The translations under genes and the position numbers were made by a program. From the NCBI GenBank assembly GCA_021802115.1, contig JAKABA010000139.1, positions 1 to 10,117 of the forward strand: DNA of 10,117 nucleotides. Direction: 5' to 3'. The first letter of the stretch is position 1, and each line of letters opens with the position of its first letter. Positions 1-5,905 of this stretch are shown piece after piece. Origin of the DNA: a bacterium. GTDB lineage: Bacteria; Chloroflexota; Dormibacteria; UBA8260; Bog-877. The notes beneath the pieces were generated by a model. It was given only the letters and a program-made list of their open reading frames with translations. It made no database searches and was not told the DNA's origin.

Positions 1-55
1 GAGGCAGCTCGGTGGGGCGAGTGGTGTCAAGCATGCGGCGTAGTCCCTCCAGCAT
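1..55 (-). CDS. N-terminal fragment of an unidentified gene, cut by the window edge
   Basis: On the minus strand an ATG at 55-53 is preceded by GGAG (65-62) with a 6-base spacer, a good ribosome-binding site. It opens a stop-free frame reading MLEGLRRMLDTTRPTELP before the window ends. It begins 47 bases after the permease stop, on the same strand, so it is probably the next gene of the operon. An in-frame GTG at 67-65 is an alternative start. A TACTGT box at 71-66 could be a weak -10 element. Eighteen residues are too few to name a family. The downstream neighbour of such ABC pairs is sometimes a haem A synthase, but nothing visible here proves that. Confidence 0.4.
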   Translation of the reverse strand, partial: MLEGLRRMLDTTRPTELP

Positions 56-102
56 TTGGAACTCCACAGTACCACCGCCGGGTTTTGACGCCCGCCCGCC
101 GT

Positions 103-873
103 TCACTCCCAGCGGAACCAGGCGACGGCCGCCAGCCCCGAGGCGGCCGCCCAGCCCAGGCAGAGCGCGAGCGGCAAGGGCGGCAATCCGCGCCCTTCCA
201 GCACCGCCCGCAGGGCGCTGCTGAGGGCGGCCACCGGGAGCACGCGCGCGGCAGGTTGGATGAAGGCGGGCAGCTGGCCGATGGGGATGGCGATCCCCCC
301 CAGCACCAGGAAGAGGATGTACAGCCCATTGGCGCCGCCCAGGGTCAGCTCCGCCCTCAGCGCTCCCGCCATGGTCAGTCCGATCGCGGCAAAGGTGAAG
401 CTCCCCAGCAAGCAGAGGAGGACGACCAGCCACCAGTTCCCCTGGTCCTCCCAGCGGAAGCCGAAGTGCGCGATCAGGAGCACCAGCGCCACCTGGCCCG
501 CCTCGACCAGCAGCACCGAGGCCGCCTTGGCGATCACCAGGGTCCCCCTTCTCAGAGGGGTCCCTCCCAACCGCTTCAGGACCCGGTAGTAGCGCTGGTA
601 GGCGGTGGAGATCCCCAGGGTCACCATCCCCGTCGACATCAGGGCCAGGGTCAGGATCCCCGGGACCAGAAAGTAGATCGGCGGCCCCTGCTTGGCCGGC
701 AGCACCCTGACCCCCGCGAAGAAGACCAGGAGCAGGACCGGGAGGATGAGGATCACCAGCAGGTTCTCCGGCTGGCGCAGGAGCAGCAGCAGCTCCACCC
801 GCAGCTGGGCGACCAAGGCGGCGCCCTGGCTGGCTCCCAGGCGGCGCTCGGCGCCACCGGCCGGTCGGGTCAT
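103..873 (-). CDS. ABC-2 type transporter permease
   Basis: This 256-residue integral membrane protein is probably the membrane half of an exporter driven by the ATPase encoded just upstream. A cytoplasmic N-terminus is followed by about six hydrophobic segments, near residues 38-58, 67-90, 112-136, 147-170, 178-200 and 233-252. This is the usual size and topology of ABC-2 (DrrB/CcmB-like) permeases. The loop at 96-116, containing YRVLKRLGGTPLRRG, matches the conserved cytoplasmic loop of this family that contacts the ATPase. The ATG overlaps the TGA of the ATPase gene as ATGA (873-870), so translation is probably coupled and the subunits made in equal amounts. The substrate cannot be read from sequence; drugs, lipids or polysaccharides are all transported by relatives. 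The family call is secure, the substrate unknown. Confidence 0.9.
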   Translation of the reverse strand: MTRPAGGAERRLGASQGAALVAQLRVELLLLLRQPENLLVILILPVLLLVFFAGVRVLPAKQGPPIYFLVPGILTLALMSTGMVTLGISTAYQRYYRVLKRLGGTPLRRGTLVIAKAASVLLVEAGQVALVLLIAHFGFRWEDQGNWWLVVLLCLLGSFTFAAIGLTMAGALRAELTLGGANGLYILFLVLGGIAIPIGQLPAFIQPAARVLPVAALSSALRAVLEGRGLPPLPLALCLGWAAASGLAAVAWFRWE

Positions 874-1817
874 GCCGCTCCCTCCTCGGTCAGGGTGAGG
901 AACACCTCCTCCAGAGACGACCGGCCGATCCGCAGTTCGGTGAACGCCAGCCCTCGCGCCGCCAGCCAGGCCGTGAGCGCGGCGGCCGTCAGGGCCGGCT
1001 CGGCGGTGGCCAGGTCGTAGCCTCCCCGGCCGCGGTGCCGGACGTCGGTGACCCCGGCGAGCTCGGCCATCGCGGCCGCCAGCTCCGGGGGCAAGGCCTG
1101 CGTCAGCTCGACATGAAGCCGGTCCGGGCCGGAGCCACCGCGCAGCCGCTCCGGGGAGTCGCAGGCGATCAAGGCGCCGTCCTTGATGATGGCGACCCGG
1201 TCCGCCAGCCGCTCGGCCTCCTCCATCGAGTGGGTGGTCAGGACCACGGTGACGCCGGCGGCCTGCCGCTCCTTGACGATCTCCCAGGTGAGCAGCCGGG
1301 CCCGGGGATCCATCCCCGCGGTGGGCTCGTCCAGGAACAGCAGGCGGGGCCTTCCCACCAGCGCCAGCGCCAGGGAGAGTCTCTGCTTCTCACCTCCCGA
1401 CAGCTGGCGAAAGCGGCGGTTGACCTTGTCGACCAGGCCCACCCGCTCCAGCAGGTCGCGGCCGGGCTCCGGGTTGCGGAAGTACGAGGAGAACAGCCGC
1501 ACCACCTCCCCCACCTTGATGGTGGGGTAGATGCCGCCCTCCTGGAGCATGAGCCCGACCAGCGGTCTGACCGGGCCGGGCTCGCGAGCCGGATCCCATC
1601 CAAAGATCCGGATCTGTCCCCGATCTGGACGCCGGTACCCCTCGATCATCTCGATGGTGGTGGTCTTGCCCGCTCCGTTGGGGCCCACCACCGCCACCAG
1701 CTCTCCCACCTCCACCTCCAGGCTCAGGTCCGCGACCGCGACCCGGTCTCCGTAGGCCTTGGAGACGCCGACGAGCGATATCGCCGCCTGCCTGGGCGTC
1801 GGGGCGGGAGCCGTCAT
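870..1817 (-). CDS. ABC transporter ATP-binding protein (DrrA-like exporter type)
   Basis: This 315-residue nucleotide-binding subunit powers the ABC-2 permease encoded downstream. Visible motifs are Walker A GPNGAGKT (45-52), the Q-loop Gln at 92, the signature LSGGEKQR (139-146), Walker B LLFLDEP (159-165, catalytic Glu164), and the switch His196 in TTHSMEEAERLADR. A C-terminal extension of about 85 residues follows and ends in a SSLEEVFLTLT motif, as in DrrA/CcmA-type exporters. The frame is open further upstream to 1925, but that part lies inside the response regulator gene. The ATG at 1817 gives an ATGA overlap with the regulator stop and is the natural start. The overlap at both ends places the transporter firmly in the two-component operon, suggesting it is co-expressed with, and perhaps controlled by, that system. 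Confidence 0.92.
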   Translation of the reverse strand: MTAPAPTPRQAAISLVGVSKAYGDRVAVADLSLEVEVGELVAVVGPNGAGKTTTIEMIEGYRRPDRGQIRIFGWDPAREPGPVRPLVGLMLQEGGIYPTIKVGEVVRLFSSYFRNPEPGRDLLERVGLVDKVNRRFRQLSGGEKQRLSLALALVGRPRLLFLDEPTAGMDPRARLLTWEIVKERQAAGVTVVLTTHSMEEAERLADRVAIIKDGALIACDSPERLRGGSGPDRLHVELTQALPPELAAAMAELAGVTDVRHRGRGGYDLATAEPALTAAALTAWLAARGLAFTELRIGRSSLEEVFLTLTEEGAA

Positions 1818-2548
1818 CGCTGCAGGGTTTCGCCCGGGGCCAGGTCGAGGCGGTAACCGACACCGAAGACGGTGTTGATCCGGAACGGCAGGCTCGGAAA
1901 CGCCTCGAACTTCTCCCGGATCCATCGGATGTGCACGGCCACGGTCTTGCTGTCGCCGTGGAAGTCGGTGCCCCAGACCGCCCGCAGCAGGGAGTCGCGG
2001 CTGTGCACCCGGCCGTGGTGCGTCAGCAGAAAGAAGAGCAGGTTGAACTCCCGAGGGCTCATCTTCACCTCCTGCTGATCCACCATCACCCGCCGCGACT
2101 CCGCGTCGGCTGTGAAGTTGCTGATCCGGATCAGCCGTCCCTGGGGGGGCGGCGAGGCGGGGCGCTCGGAGCGTCGCAACAGAGCCGCCACCCGGGCCAG
2201 GAACTCCTTCACCCCGAAGGGCTTGGTCATGTAGTCGTCGGCGCCCAACCCGAGCCCGGTGACCTTGTCACTCTCCGCCCCGCGCGCGGTGAGCATCAGG
2301 ATGGGCACGTCCGACTCCTGCCGGATGGCCCGGCACACCTCCTCCCCCGAGAGCTCGGGGAGCATCAGGTCCAGCACCACCAGGTCCGGATCGCGCGATC
2401 GTGCCAGGGCCAGCCCCTCGGTGCCGGAGCTGGCCTCCGAGACCACGTAGCCCTGCGCCGCCAGGTTGTAGCGCAGGGTCATGCGCACCGCCTCCTCATC
2501 CTCCACCAGCAGCACGCGGCGCCCCTGGCCGGGAGTGGGGGAGGCCAA
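1814..2548 (-). CDS. OmpR/PhoB-family response regulator (RegX3/PhoP-like)
   Basis: This 244-residue DNA-binding response regulator is the probable partner of the histidine kinase two genes upstream. The receiver domain (about 11-125) has the acidic pocket E16/D17, phospho-acceptor D60 in VVLDLMLP, switch T87 and conserved K109 in the TKPF loop. The C-terminal winged helix (about 140-240) has the family pattern SPREFNLL, then VWGTDFHGDSKTVAVHIRWIR and GVGYRL, closest in style to RegX3/PhoP. The start is TTG at 2548, two bases after the phoU stop. A GGTGGAG stretch inside the end of phoU lies about 11 bases upstream and could serve as ribosome-binding site. Phosphate-responsive control is inferred from the phoU neighbour and the RegX3-like helix, not shown. 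It could act on the divergent promoter region at 4823-4933. Confidence 0.93.
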   Translation of the reverse strand: MASPTPGQGRRVLLVEDEEAVRMTLRYNLAAQGYVVSEASSGTEGLALARSRDPDLVVLDLMLPELSGEEVCRAIRQESDVPILMLTARGAESDKVTGLGLGADDYMTKPFGVKEFLARVAALLRRSERPASPPPQGRLIRISNFTADAESRRVMVDQQEVKMSPREFNLLFFLLTHHGRVHSRDSLLRAVWGTDFHGDSKTVAVHIRWIREKFEAFPSLPFRINTVFGVGYRLDLAPGETLQR

Positions 2549-2550
2549 GC

Positions 2551-3216
2551 TCAGCCCAGCTCCACCAGCCGACCGGTCTCCAAGAAGACCACATCCTCCG
2601 CGATGTTGGTGACCCGGTCGGCGATCCGCTCCAGATTGTGAGCGATGAACAGCAGGTTGGTGGCGGGGTAGGCCCAGTCGGGATGCTCACGCATGGTCTC
2701 CACCATGTCGTCGAACACGCGGTGGTAGATGCGGTCGATCCGATCGTCCCGGGCGGCGATGTCCTGGGCCCGCCGCACGTCCGTGGCGGTGATGGTCTCC
2801 ATGATGTCGCGCACCTGCTCCTCGACGTACCTGCCCAGCCGGATCACCGCCTCCATGCGCGGCCGCGAGGACAGCTCGATCAGGGGCAGGGCGTACCGGG
2901 CACAGCTCTTGGCGTGGTCTCCCATCCGCTCCAGCTCAGAGGCGATGAGGAGAAGCCCGAAGATCGCATGGAGGTCCTGCCCGGTGGGGTGGAGCTCCTC
3001 CAGGACCTGGATTCCGCGCTCTCGCTCCAGGCGGTGCCGCTCGTTTATCTCCAGGTCCCGGCTGACGACGCTGCGCAGGCGGTCGCCATCGCGGTCCTCC
3101 AGGCCCCCCATCGCGCCGGCAACCCCCTCGGCGACCAGGACGCCCAGCAGGCGAACCCCGTCGCGGCGGGCGGCCACCTCTCCGGCCAGATCGGGTTGGA
3201 TCGGCAGGTTCGTCAT
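2551..3216 (-). CDS. phoU: PhoU-family phosphate signalling protein
   Basis: This 221-residue helical protein has two tandem PhoU repeats, the normal length for the family. Each repeat carries the metal-binding ExxxD pattern: ELERMGDH (E96, D100) and NLERIADR (E196, D200), the latter continuing into TNIAEDVVFLETG, the typical PhoU ending. PhoU proteins are cytoplasmic adaptors that link phosphate import through Pst to the PhoR-type kinase and hold the kinase in its repressing state when phosphate is plentiful. They also affect polyphosphate levels. Here the gene sits between kinase and regulator, with no pst genes in view, so its partner is probably the PAS domain of the adjacent soluble kinase (inference). 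The start is ATG, 23 bases after the kinase stop. No Shine-Dalgarno sequence is visible, but TAAGAT lies 6 bases ahead. Confidence 0.93.
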   Translation of the reverse strand: MTNLPIQPDLAGEVAARRDGVRLLGVLVAEGVAGAMGGLEDRDGDRLRSVVSRDLEINERHRLERERGIQVLEELHPTGQDLHAIFGLLLIASELERMGDHAKSCARYALPLIELSSRPRMEAVIRLGRYVEEQVRDIMETITATDVRRAQDIAARDDRIDRIYHRVFDDMVETMREHPDWAYPATNLLFIAHNLERIADRVTNIAEDVVFLETGRLVELG

Positions 3217-3222
3217 CCAGCG

Positions 3223-3228
3223 ATCTTA
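3223..3228 (-). promoter_or_regulatory. Candidate -10 box of a leaderless promoter for phoU
   Basis: The minus strand reads TAAGAT, six bases, then the phoU ATG at 3216. TAnnnT followed 6-8 bases later by ATG or GTG is the known signature of leaderless transcripts in Actinobacteria and Deinococcus. No -35 like TTGACA is seen about 17 bases upstream, and no Shine-Dalgarno sequence precedes the ATG. If active, it would let phoU, the regulator and the ABC genes be expressed without sixA and the kinase. It is a short motif that could arise by chance. Confidence 0.35.
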
Positions 3229-3239
3229 GAGGAGCCGCC

Positions 3240-4319
3240 TCAGGGGGCCGGATCCGGAGGACAAAGCTGGATTCGGACCTCGGTGCCCGCCCCGGGGCGG
3301 CTGCTGACCTCGATCCTGCCGCCCTGGAGCTCCACGGCCTGACGTGCTATCGCCAGCCCCAGGCCGCTGCCCGACCCGGAGCGGGAGCGATCGCCGGTGA
3401 AGAAGCGGTCGAAGATCCGCGGCAGCGCCGAGGCGGGGATGCCGCTGCCGGTGTCCCTCACCGCGATGGTCGGGCAGGCGCCCACCAGCTCGACCGTGAC
3501 GGTTATCCGACCCCCCTCCCCGGTGAACTTGATCGCGTTGTCGAGCACGTTCGAGAGCGCCCGCTGCAACCGTTCCGGGTCGGCCCGGGCCACCACCGCC
3601 CGGCCGCGGCATTCCAGGCTCTGGCGGCGCTCCCGGGCCTGGGGCGTCAGGCCCGCGCACACGCCGCGGGCCAGTCCCAGGAGGTCCACCGACTCCAGGT
3701 TGGCCCGCTCGGCTCCTGCCTCCAGGCGCGCGAGGTCCAGGATCCCAGACACCAGGGAGTGCATGTGGGCAGCCTCGGCCGCGATCCGGGAGGCGAACTC
3801 CTGGGTTGCCTGGGGGTCTCCCCGCGCCTCCCCGTTGAGGGTCTCGGCGAGCAGGGTGAGACTGGCGAGCGGGGTGCGCAGATCGTGGGACAGGTTCGCC
3901 AGGAGGTCCTGATGGGCGCGGCTGAGCCGGCGCTCGTGGGTGATGTCGCTCAGGATCAGGAGCACGGTCGGAGTGGGACTGGATCCCATCGGCGCCGCCA
4001 CCGCCCGCAGCACCCGACGCCAACCGTCATGGCTGATCTCCGAGCGCTGGACCTCCCCCTGTTCGAGGGCCAGCCCCACCAGCTCGGCGGCCCTGGGGTC
4101 GTCCACGACCAGCGCCAGAGGGGTGCCGGGCTCGAGCGGGGGCGCCACCGGATCTCCGGAGGGGTCGCTCCGCCCCAGCAGCTCCTGAGAGTTGGGGCTG
4201 GACCACAGCAGCCGGCGGCTGCTGTCGAGCAGGAGCGCCGCATCCGTGCCCAACTGGGCCATGGCGGTCAGCACCTCGGTGCGCAGGCGCTCGTGACCAT
4301 CCTCCCGGGCATCGGTCAC
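3240..4319 (-). CDS. Soluble PAS-domain sensor histidine kinase (PhoR/SenX3-like)
   Basis: This 359-residue kinase should phosphorylate the response regulator of the same operon. An N-terminal PAS-like region (about 20-130, ending in LLILSDITHERR) precedes the dimerisation and phospho-acceptor helix with H145 in SHDLRTPLASL. The ATPase domain shows an N-box NVLDNAIKFT (257-266), G1 box DTGSGIP (D289), F-box RIFDRFFTGD and G2 box GSGLGLAIA. No transmembrane segment is visible, unlike membrane-bound PhoR or SenX3, so it probably senses a cytoplasmic signal or a protein such as PhoU. The frame is open upstream to 4403, inside the phosphatase gene. GTG at 4319 is preferred because it overlaps the phosphatase TGA as GTGA and keeps the whole PAS region. 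Kinase identity is secure; the signal is inferred. Confidence 0.92.
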   Translation of the reverse strand: MTDAREDGHERLRTEVLTAMAQLGTDAALLLDSSRRLLWSSPNSQELLGRSDPSGDPVAPPLEPGTPLALVVDDPRAAELVGLALEQGEVQRSEISHDGWRRVLRAVAAPMGSSPTPTVLLILSDITHERRLSRAHQDLLANLSHDLRTPLASLTLLAETLNGEARGDPQATQEFASRIAAEAAHMHSLVSGILDLARLEAGAERANLESVDLLGLARGVCAGLTPQARERRQSLECRGRAVVARADPERLQRALSNVLDNAIKFTGEGGRITVTVELVGACPTIAVRDTGSGIPASALPRIFDRFFTGDRSRSGSGSGLGLAIARQAVELQGGRIEVSSRPGAGTEVRIQLCPPDPAP

Positions 4320-4822
4320 CGGCGCCACTCCCCGGTCCTGGGGTCCAGGGACCCCAGGTACTCGACGCCGCGCGGCGCCATCCGGCTGTCGAGGTCCAGG
4401 CACCAGACGCCGCCCTTGGGGCAGCGGGGTGGGCTCTGGCCCGCCGCCCGGCTCAGCAGGGGCACCAGCATGTTCCCATGGGTGGCCGCCGCCGCCCTCC
4501 CCACCCCGGTGGGAAGGCAGGTGGCGGCGATCTCCCGGAGCAGCTCCGCCGCCTGCTGGGGATGGCTGGGTTCGTTGGTCTCGAAGAGCAGGGCCAGAGG
4601 CTGGACCTCGAGGCCCCGACCGTGGGCCGCCGGCAGCAGGGTGTCGGCGCAGCGGACGGTGGGACTGGTCCAGAACAGCTGGACCTCCTGCTGCGACAGG
4701 ACCCCGGCTATGGCCAGGCTCTGCCGCCAGCCGAACTCGGTCAGGGGCCGGCTGCGGTCGTCGCCAGACCAGGCCTCACGGTCCAGCGCCACCCCATGGC
4801 GCACGAGGTGCAAGGTGGGCAC
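4316..4822 (-). CDS. sixA: SixA-like histidine phosphatase (RHG superfamily)
   Basis: This 168-residue single-domain member of the histidine phosphatase (phosphoglycerate mutase-like) superfamily is about the length of SixA. Catalytic features are LVRHG (nucleophile H9), SPTVRCADTL (R58), E81 in FETNEPS as likely acid, and H115 in ATHGNML. SixA enzymes remove phosphate from phosphohistidine on signalling or phosphotransfer proteins. Relatives act on sugar phosphates, so the substrate is open. The gene overlaps the kinase start as GTGA, so the two are probably translated together; this recalls gpm1 ahead of senX3-regX3 in mycobacteria. A role in resetting the kinase phosphohistidine is a reasonable guess, but no HPt domain is present. 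The frame extends upstream to an ATG at 4861. GTG at 4822 is preferred because it starts three residues before the first strand and lies 8 bases after a TATACT box. Confidence 0.85.
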   Translation of the reverse strand: MPTLHLVRHGVALDREAWSGDDRSRPLTEFGWRQSLAIAGVLSQQEVQLFWTSPTVRCADTLLPAAHGRGLEVQPLALLFETNEPSHPQQAAELLREIAATCLPTGVGRAAAATHGNMLVPLLSRAAGQSPPRCPKGGVWCLDLDSRMAPRGVEYLGSLDPRTGEWRR

Positions 4823-4830
4823 TACCGCGC

Positions 4831-4836
4831 AGTATA
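4831..4836 (-). promoter_or_regulatory. Candidate -10 box for the sixA-kinase-phoU operon
   Basis: The minus strand reads TATACT, one base off the TATAAT consensus and striking in such GC-rich DNA. The preferred GTG start of sixA follows 8 bases later, so transcription would begin at or one base before the start codon, giving a leaderless mRNA. There is no clear -35 hexamer; that position is covered by the inverted repeat at 4858-4873. Confidence 0.5.
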
Positions 4837-4857
4837 GGTGGCGGCCGGCGGGCTCCC

Positions 4858-4873
4858 GCACGGCTCCCCGTGC
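4858..4873. repeat. Perfect 6+6 inverted repeat in the divergent promoter region (possible operator)
   Basis: GCACGG, four bases (CTCC), CCGTGC form a perfect inverted repeat. Outer arms GGCCGGC (4843-4849) and GCCGGCC (4872-4878) could alternatively pair. The centre (4865.5) lies within about 3 bases of the midpoint between the two divergent -10 boxes and covers the -35 zone of each. This placement suits an operator for a dimeric regulator or a hairpin in a longer transcript. PhoB/OmpR regulators usually prefer direct repeats, so the local regulator is not an obvious match. A chance palindrome is possible in GC-rich DNA. Confidence 0.35.
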
Positions 4874-4889
4874 CGGCCGAGCGCGACGC

Positions 4890-4895
4890 TACCAT
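4890..4895 (+). promoter_or_regulatory. Candidate -10 box for the ppx-CHAD operon
   Basis: TACCAT fits the TAnnnT pattern and lies in the only non-coding stretch upstream of ppx. A GTG follows 6 bases later at 4902, opening the short frame 4902-4937. The ppx start itself is 38 bases downstream of the box. No recognisable -35 element is present. Confidence 0.35.
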
Positions 4896-4901
4896 GTGCC
4901 G

Positions 4902-4937
4902 GTGAGCGCTCGCCGTTGGGTCGCCGCGGCGCCGTGA
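4902..4937 (+). CDS. Possible 11-codon leader peptide overlapping the ppx start
   Basis: GTG at 4902 opens a short frame encoding MSARRWVAAAP and ends at TGA 4935-4937. That TGA overlaps the ppx GTG (4934-4936) as GTGA, the same junction type used between sixA and the kinase. The frame starts 6 bases after the TACCAT box, so it would be read as a leaderless message. ppx has no Shine-Dalgarno sequence, so ribosomes finishing this peptide could reinitiate on ppx. Frames of this length occur by chance, and no homology can be judged; the case rests on the combined geometry at both ends. Confidence 0.35.
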   Translation: MSARRWVAAAP

Positions 4938-5905
4938 GCAGGTCACAGCGGCTGGCCGCCATCGATGTCGGCAGCAACACCATCCACCTGCTGCTCGCCA
5001 GCTGCCGACCGGGCAGCGCCCCCCGCCAGCTGTTCCGGCGCCGGGAATTCGTCCAGCTGGGGCTCGACGTGGCGGCCAGCGGGCGGATCGGCCCCGAGCG
5101 CCTGGAGCTGGCGGCGCGCACGCTCACCGGGCAGGTGGCGGAGGCGCGGCTGCGGGGCGCGCGGCGCCTGGCCGTGGGGGCGACCCAGGCCCTGCGGGCC
5201 GCGGACAACGGGCAGGAGGTGGCCAGCCTGCTGGCCCAGCGCGCCGGCATCCCCGAGGTGGTGGTGCTGCCCGCCGCCGAGGAGGCGCAGCTGGCGTTCT
5301 CCGGGGCGACCATGGGCATCCCCCAGGGCACCCTGGCCCTGCTCCTGGACATCGGGGGCGCCTCGACCCAGGTCGCCCTGGGACGGGCTGGAGGGGCGTG
5401 CTCCGACCACTCCCTGCCTCTGGGGTCGGGCTCCATCGCCGCCCTGGCAGCTGGCGACCCCCCCAGCCCCGAGGAGTGGCGGGCGATGCAGCGAAGGGTC
5501 AGCGAGCTGATCCCCGACCTCGTCCCGCCGCCGCCGCGCACGCTCGCCCTGGGCACCGGCGGTACCATCACCAACCTACCCCGCCTGATCGGGCGCGAGA
5601 AGGGCTCGTCCCTGCGGCTCAGGGATGTGGAGGAGGTGATCGAGATCTTTCGCGAGCACCCGGCCTGGGAGGTGGCCGCCCGGACGGCCATGGACCTGGA
5701 GCGGGTCCGTCTCTGCCGCGGCGGGGCGCTCATCCTCGCCCACCTCATGGACCTGCTGGGGCTGGCCCGCATCCGCTGCTCGGAGCGGGGGCTTCGGGAC
5801 GGGATGGTCGCGGCGGTCATGGCCTATGGAGACGACTGGTGGCGTCCGCGTAGCCCGGCGCCACTGACCGCGTCCGCCGCGGAGGCCGAGCTTGCCAGAA
5901 TCTGA
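4934..5905 (+). CDS. ppx: Ppx/GppA-family exopolyphosphatase, short form
   Basis: This 323-residue protein has the actin-like ASKHA fold of exopolyphosphatases and guanosine pentaphosphatases, which release phosphate from polyphosphate or convert pppGpp to ppGpp. Motifs are the phosphate loop IDVGSNTIHLLLA (10-22), ATQALRAADN (83-92), a likely catalytic Glu in AAEEAQL (E116/E117), DIGGASTQ (139-146) and GTGGTITNL (207-215). The protein ends soon after the second domain and lacks the C-terminal helical/HD region of E. coli Ppx, like the short actinobacterial enzymes. The family GGGSTE loop reads GGASTQ here. The GTG at 4934 places the first strand seven residues in. The frame is open upstream to 4838, but that stretch is promoter-like. 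A CHAD protein follows with overlap, which supports polyphosphate as substrate; pppGpp cannot be excluded. Confidence 0.88.
   Translation: MSRSQRLAAIDVGSNTIHLLLASCRPGSAPRQLFRRREFVQLGLDVAASGRIGPERLELAARTLTGQVAEARLRGARRLAVGATQALRAADNGQEVASLLAQRAGIPEVVVLPAAEEAQLAFSGATMGIPQGTLALLLDIGGASTQVALGRAGGACSDHSLPLGSGSIAALAAGDPPSPEEWRAMQRRVSELIPDLVPPPPRTLALGTGGTITNLPRLIGREKGSSLRLRDVEEVIEIFREHPAWEVAARTAMDLERVRLCRGGALILAHLMDLLGLARIRCSERGLRDGMVAAVMAYGDDWWRPRSPAPLTASAAEAELARI
5881..5885 (+). promoter_or_regulatory. Ribosome-binding site fixing the TTG start of the CHAD gene
   Basis: GGAGG lies six bases before the TTG at 5892, inside the last codons of ppx. It is one of the few strong Shine-Dalgarno sequences in the window and decides for TTG over the ATG at 5905, which is in another frame. 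Confidence 0.65.

Noticed and set aside
545..566. C-rich/G-rich short inverted repeat (CCCCT ... AGGGG) resembling a terminator hairpin
   Set aside because: It lies in the middle of the permease coding region, with a 5-base stem and no T tract.
85..1020. 311-codon plus-strand frame opposite the ABC genes
   Set aside because: Low-complexity Gln/Arg/Asp/Gly-rich translation, antisense to well-supported transporter genes; a GC artefact.
1818..1925. Longer N-terminus for the ABC ATPase
   Set aside because: The extra 36 residues lie inside the response regulator and look like shadow sequence; the ATG at 1817 gives the ATGA overlap and the normal family N-terminus.
3759..4937. 392-codon plus-strand frame opposite the kinase and phosphatase
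   Set aside because: No domain, and antisense to two clear genes. Only its last 12 codons, including the stop (4902-4937), are considered separately as a leader peptide.
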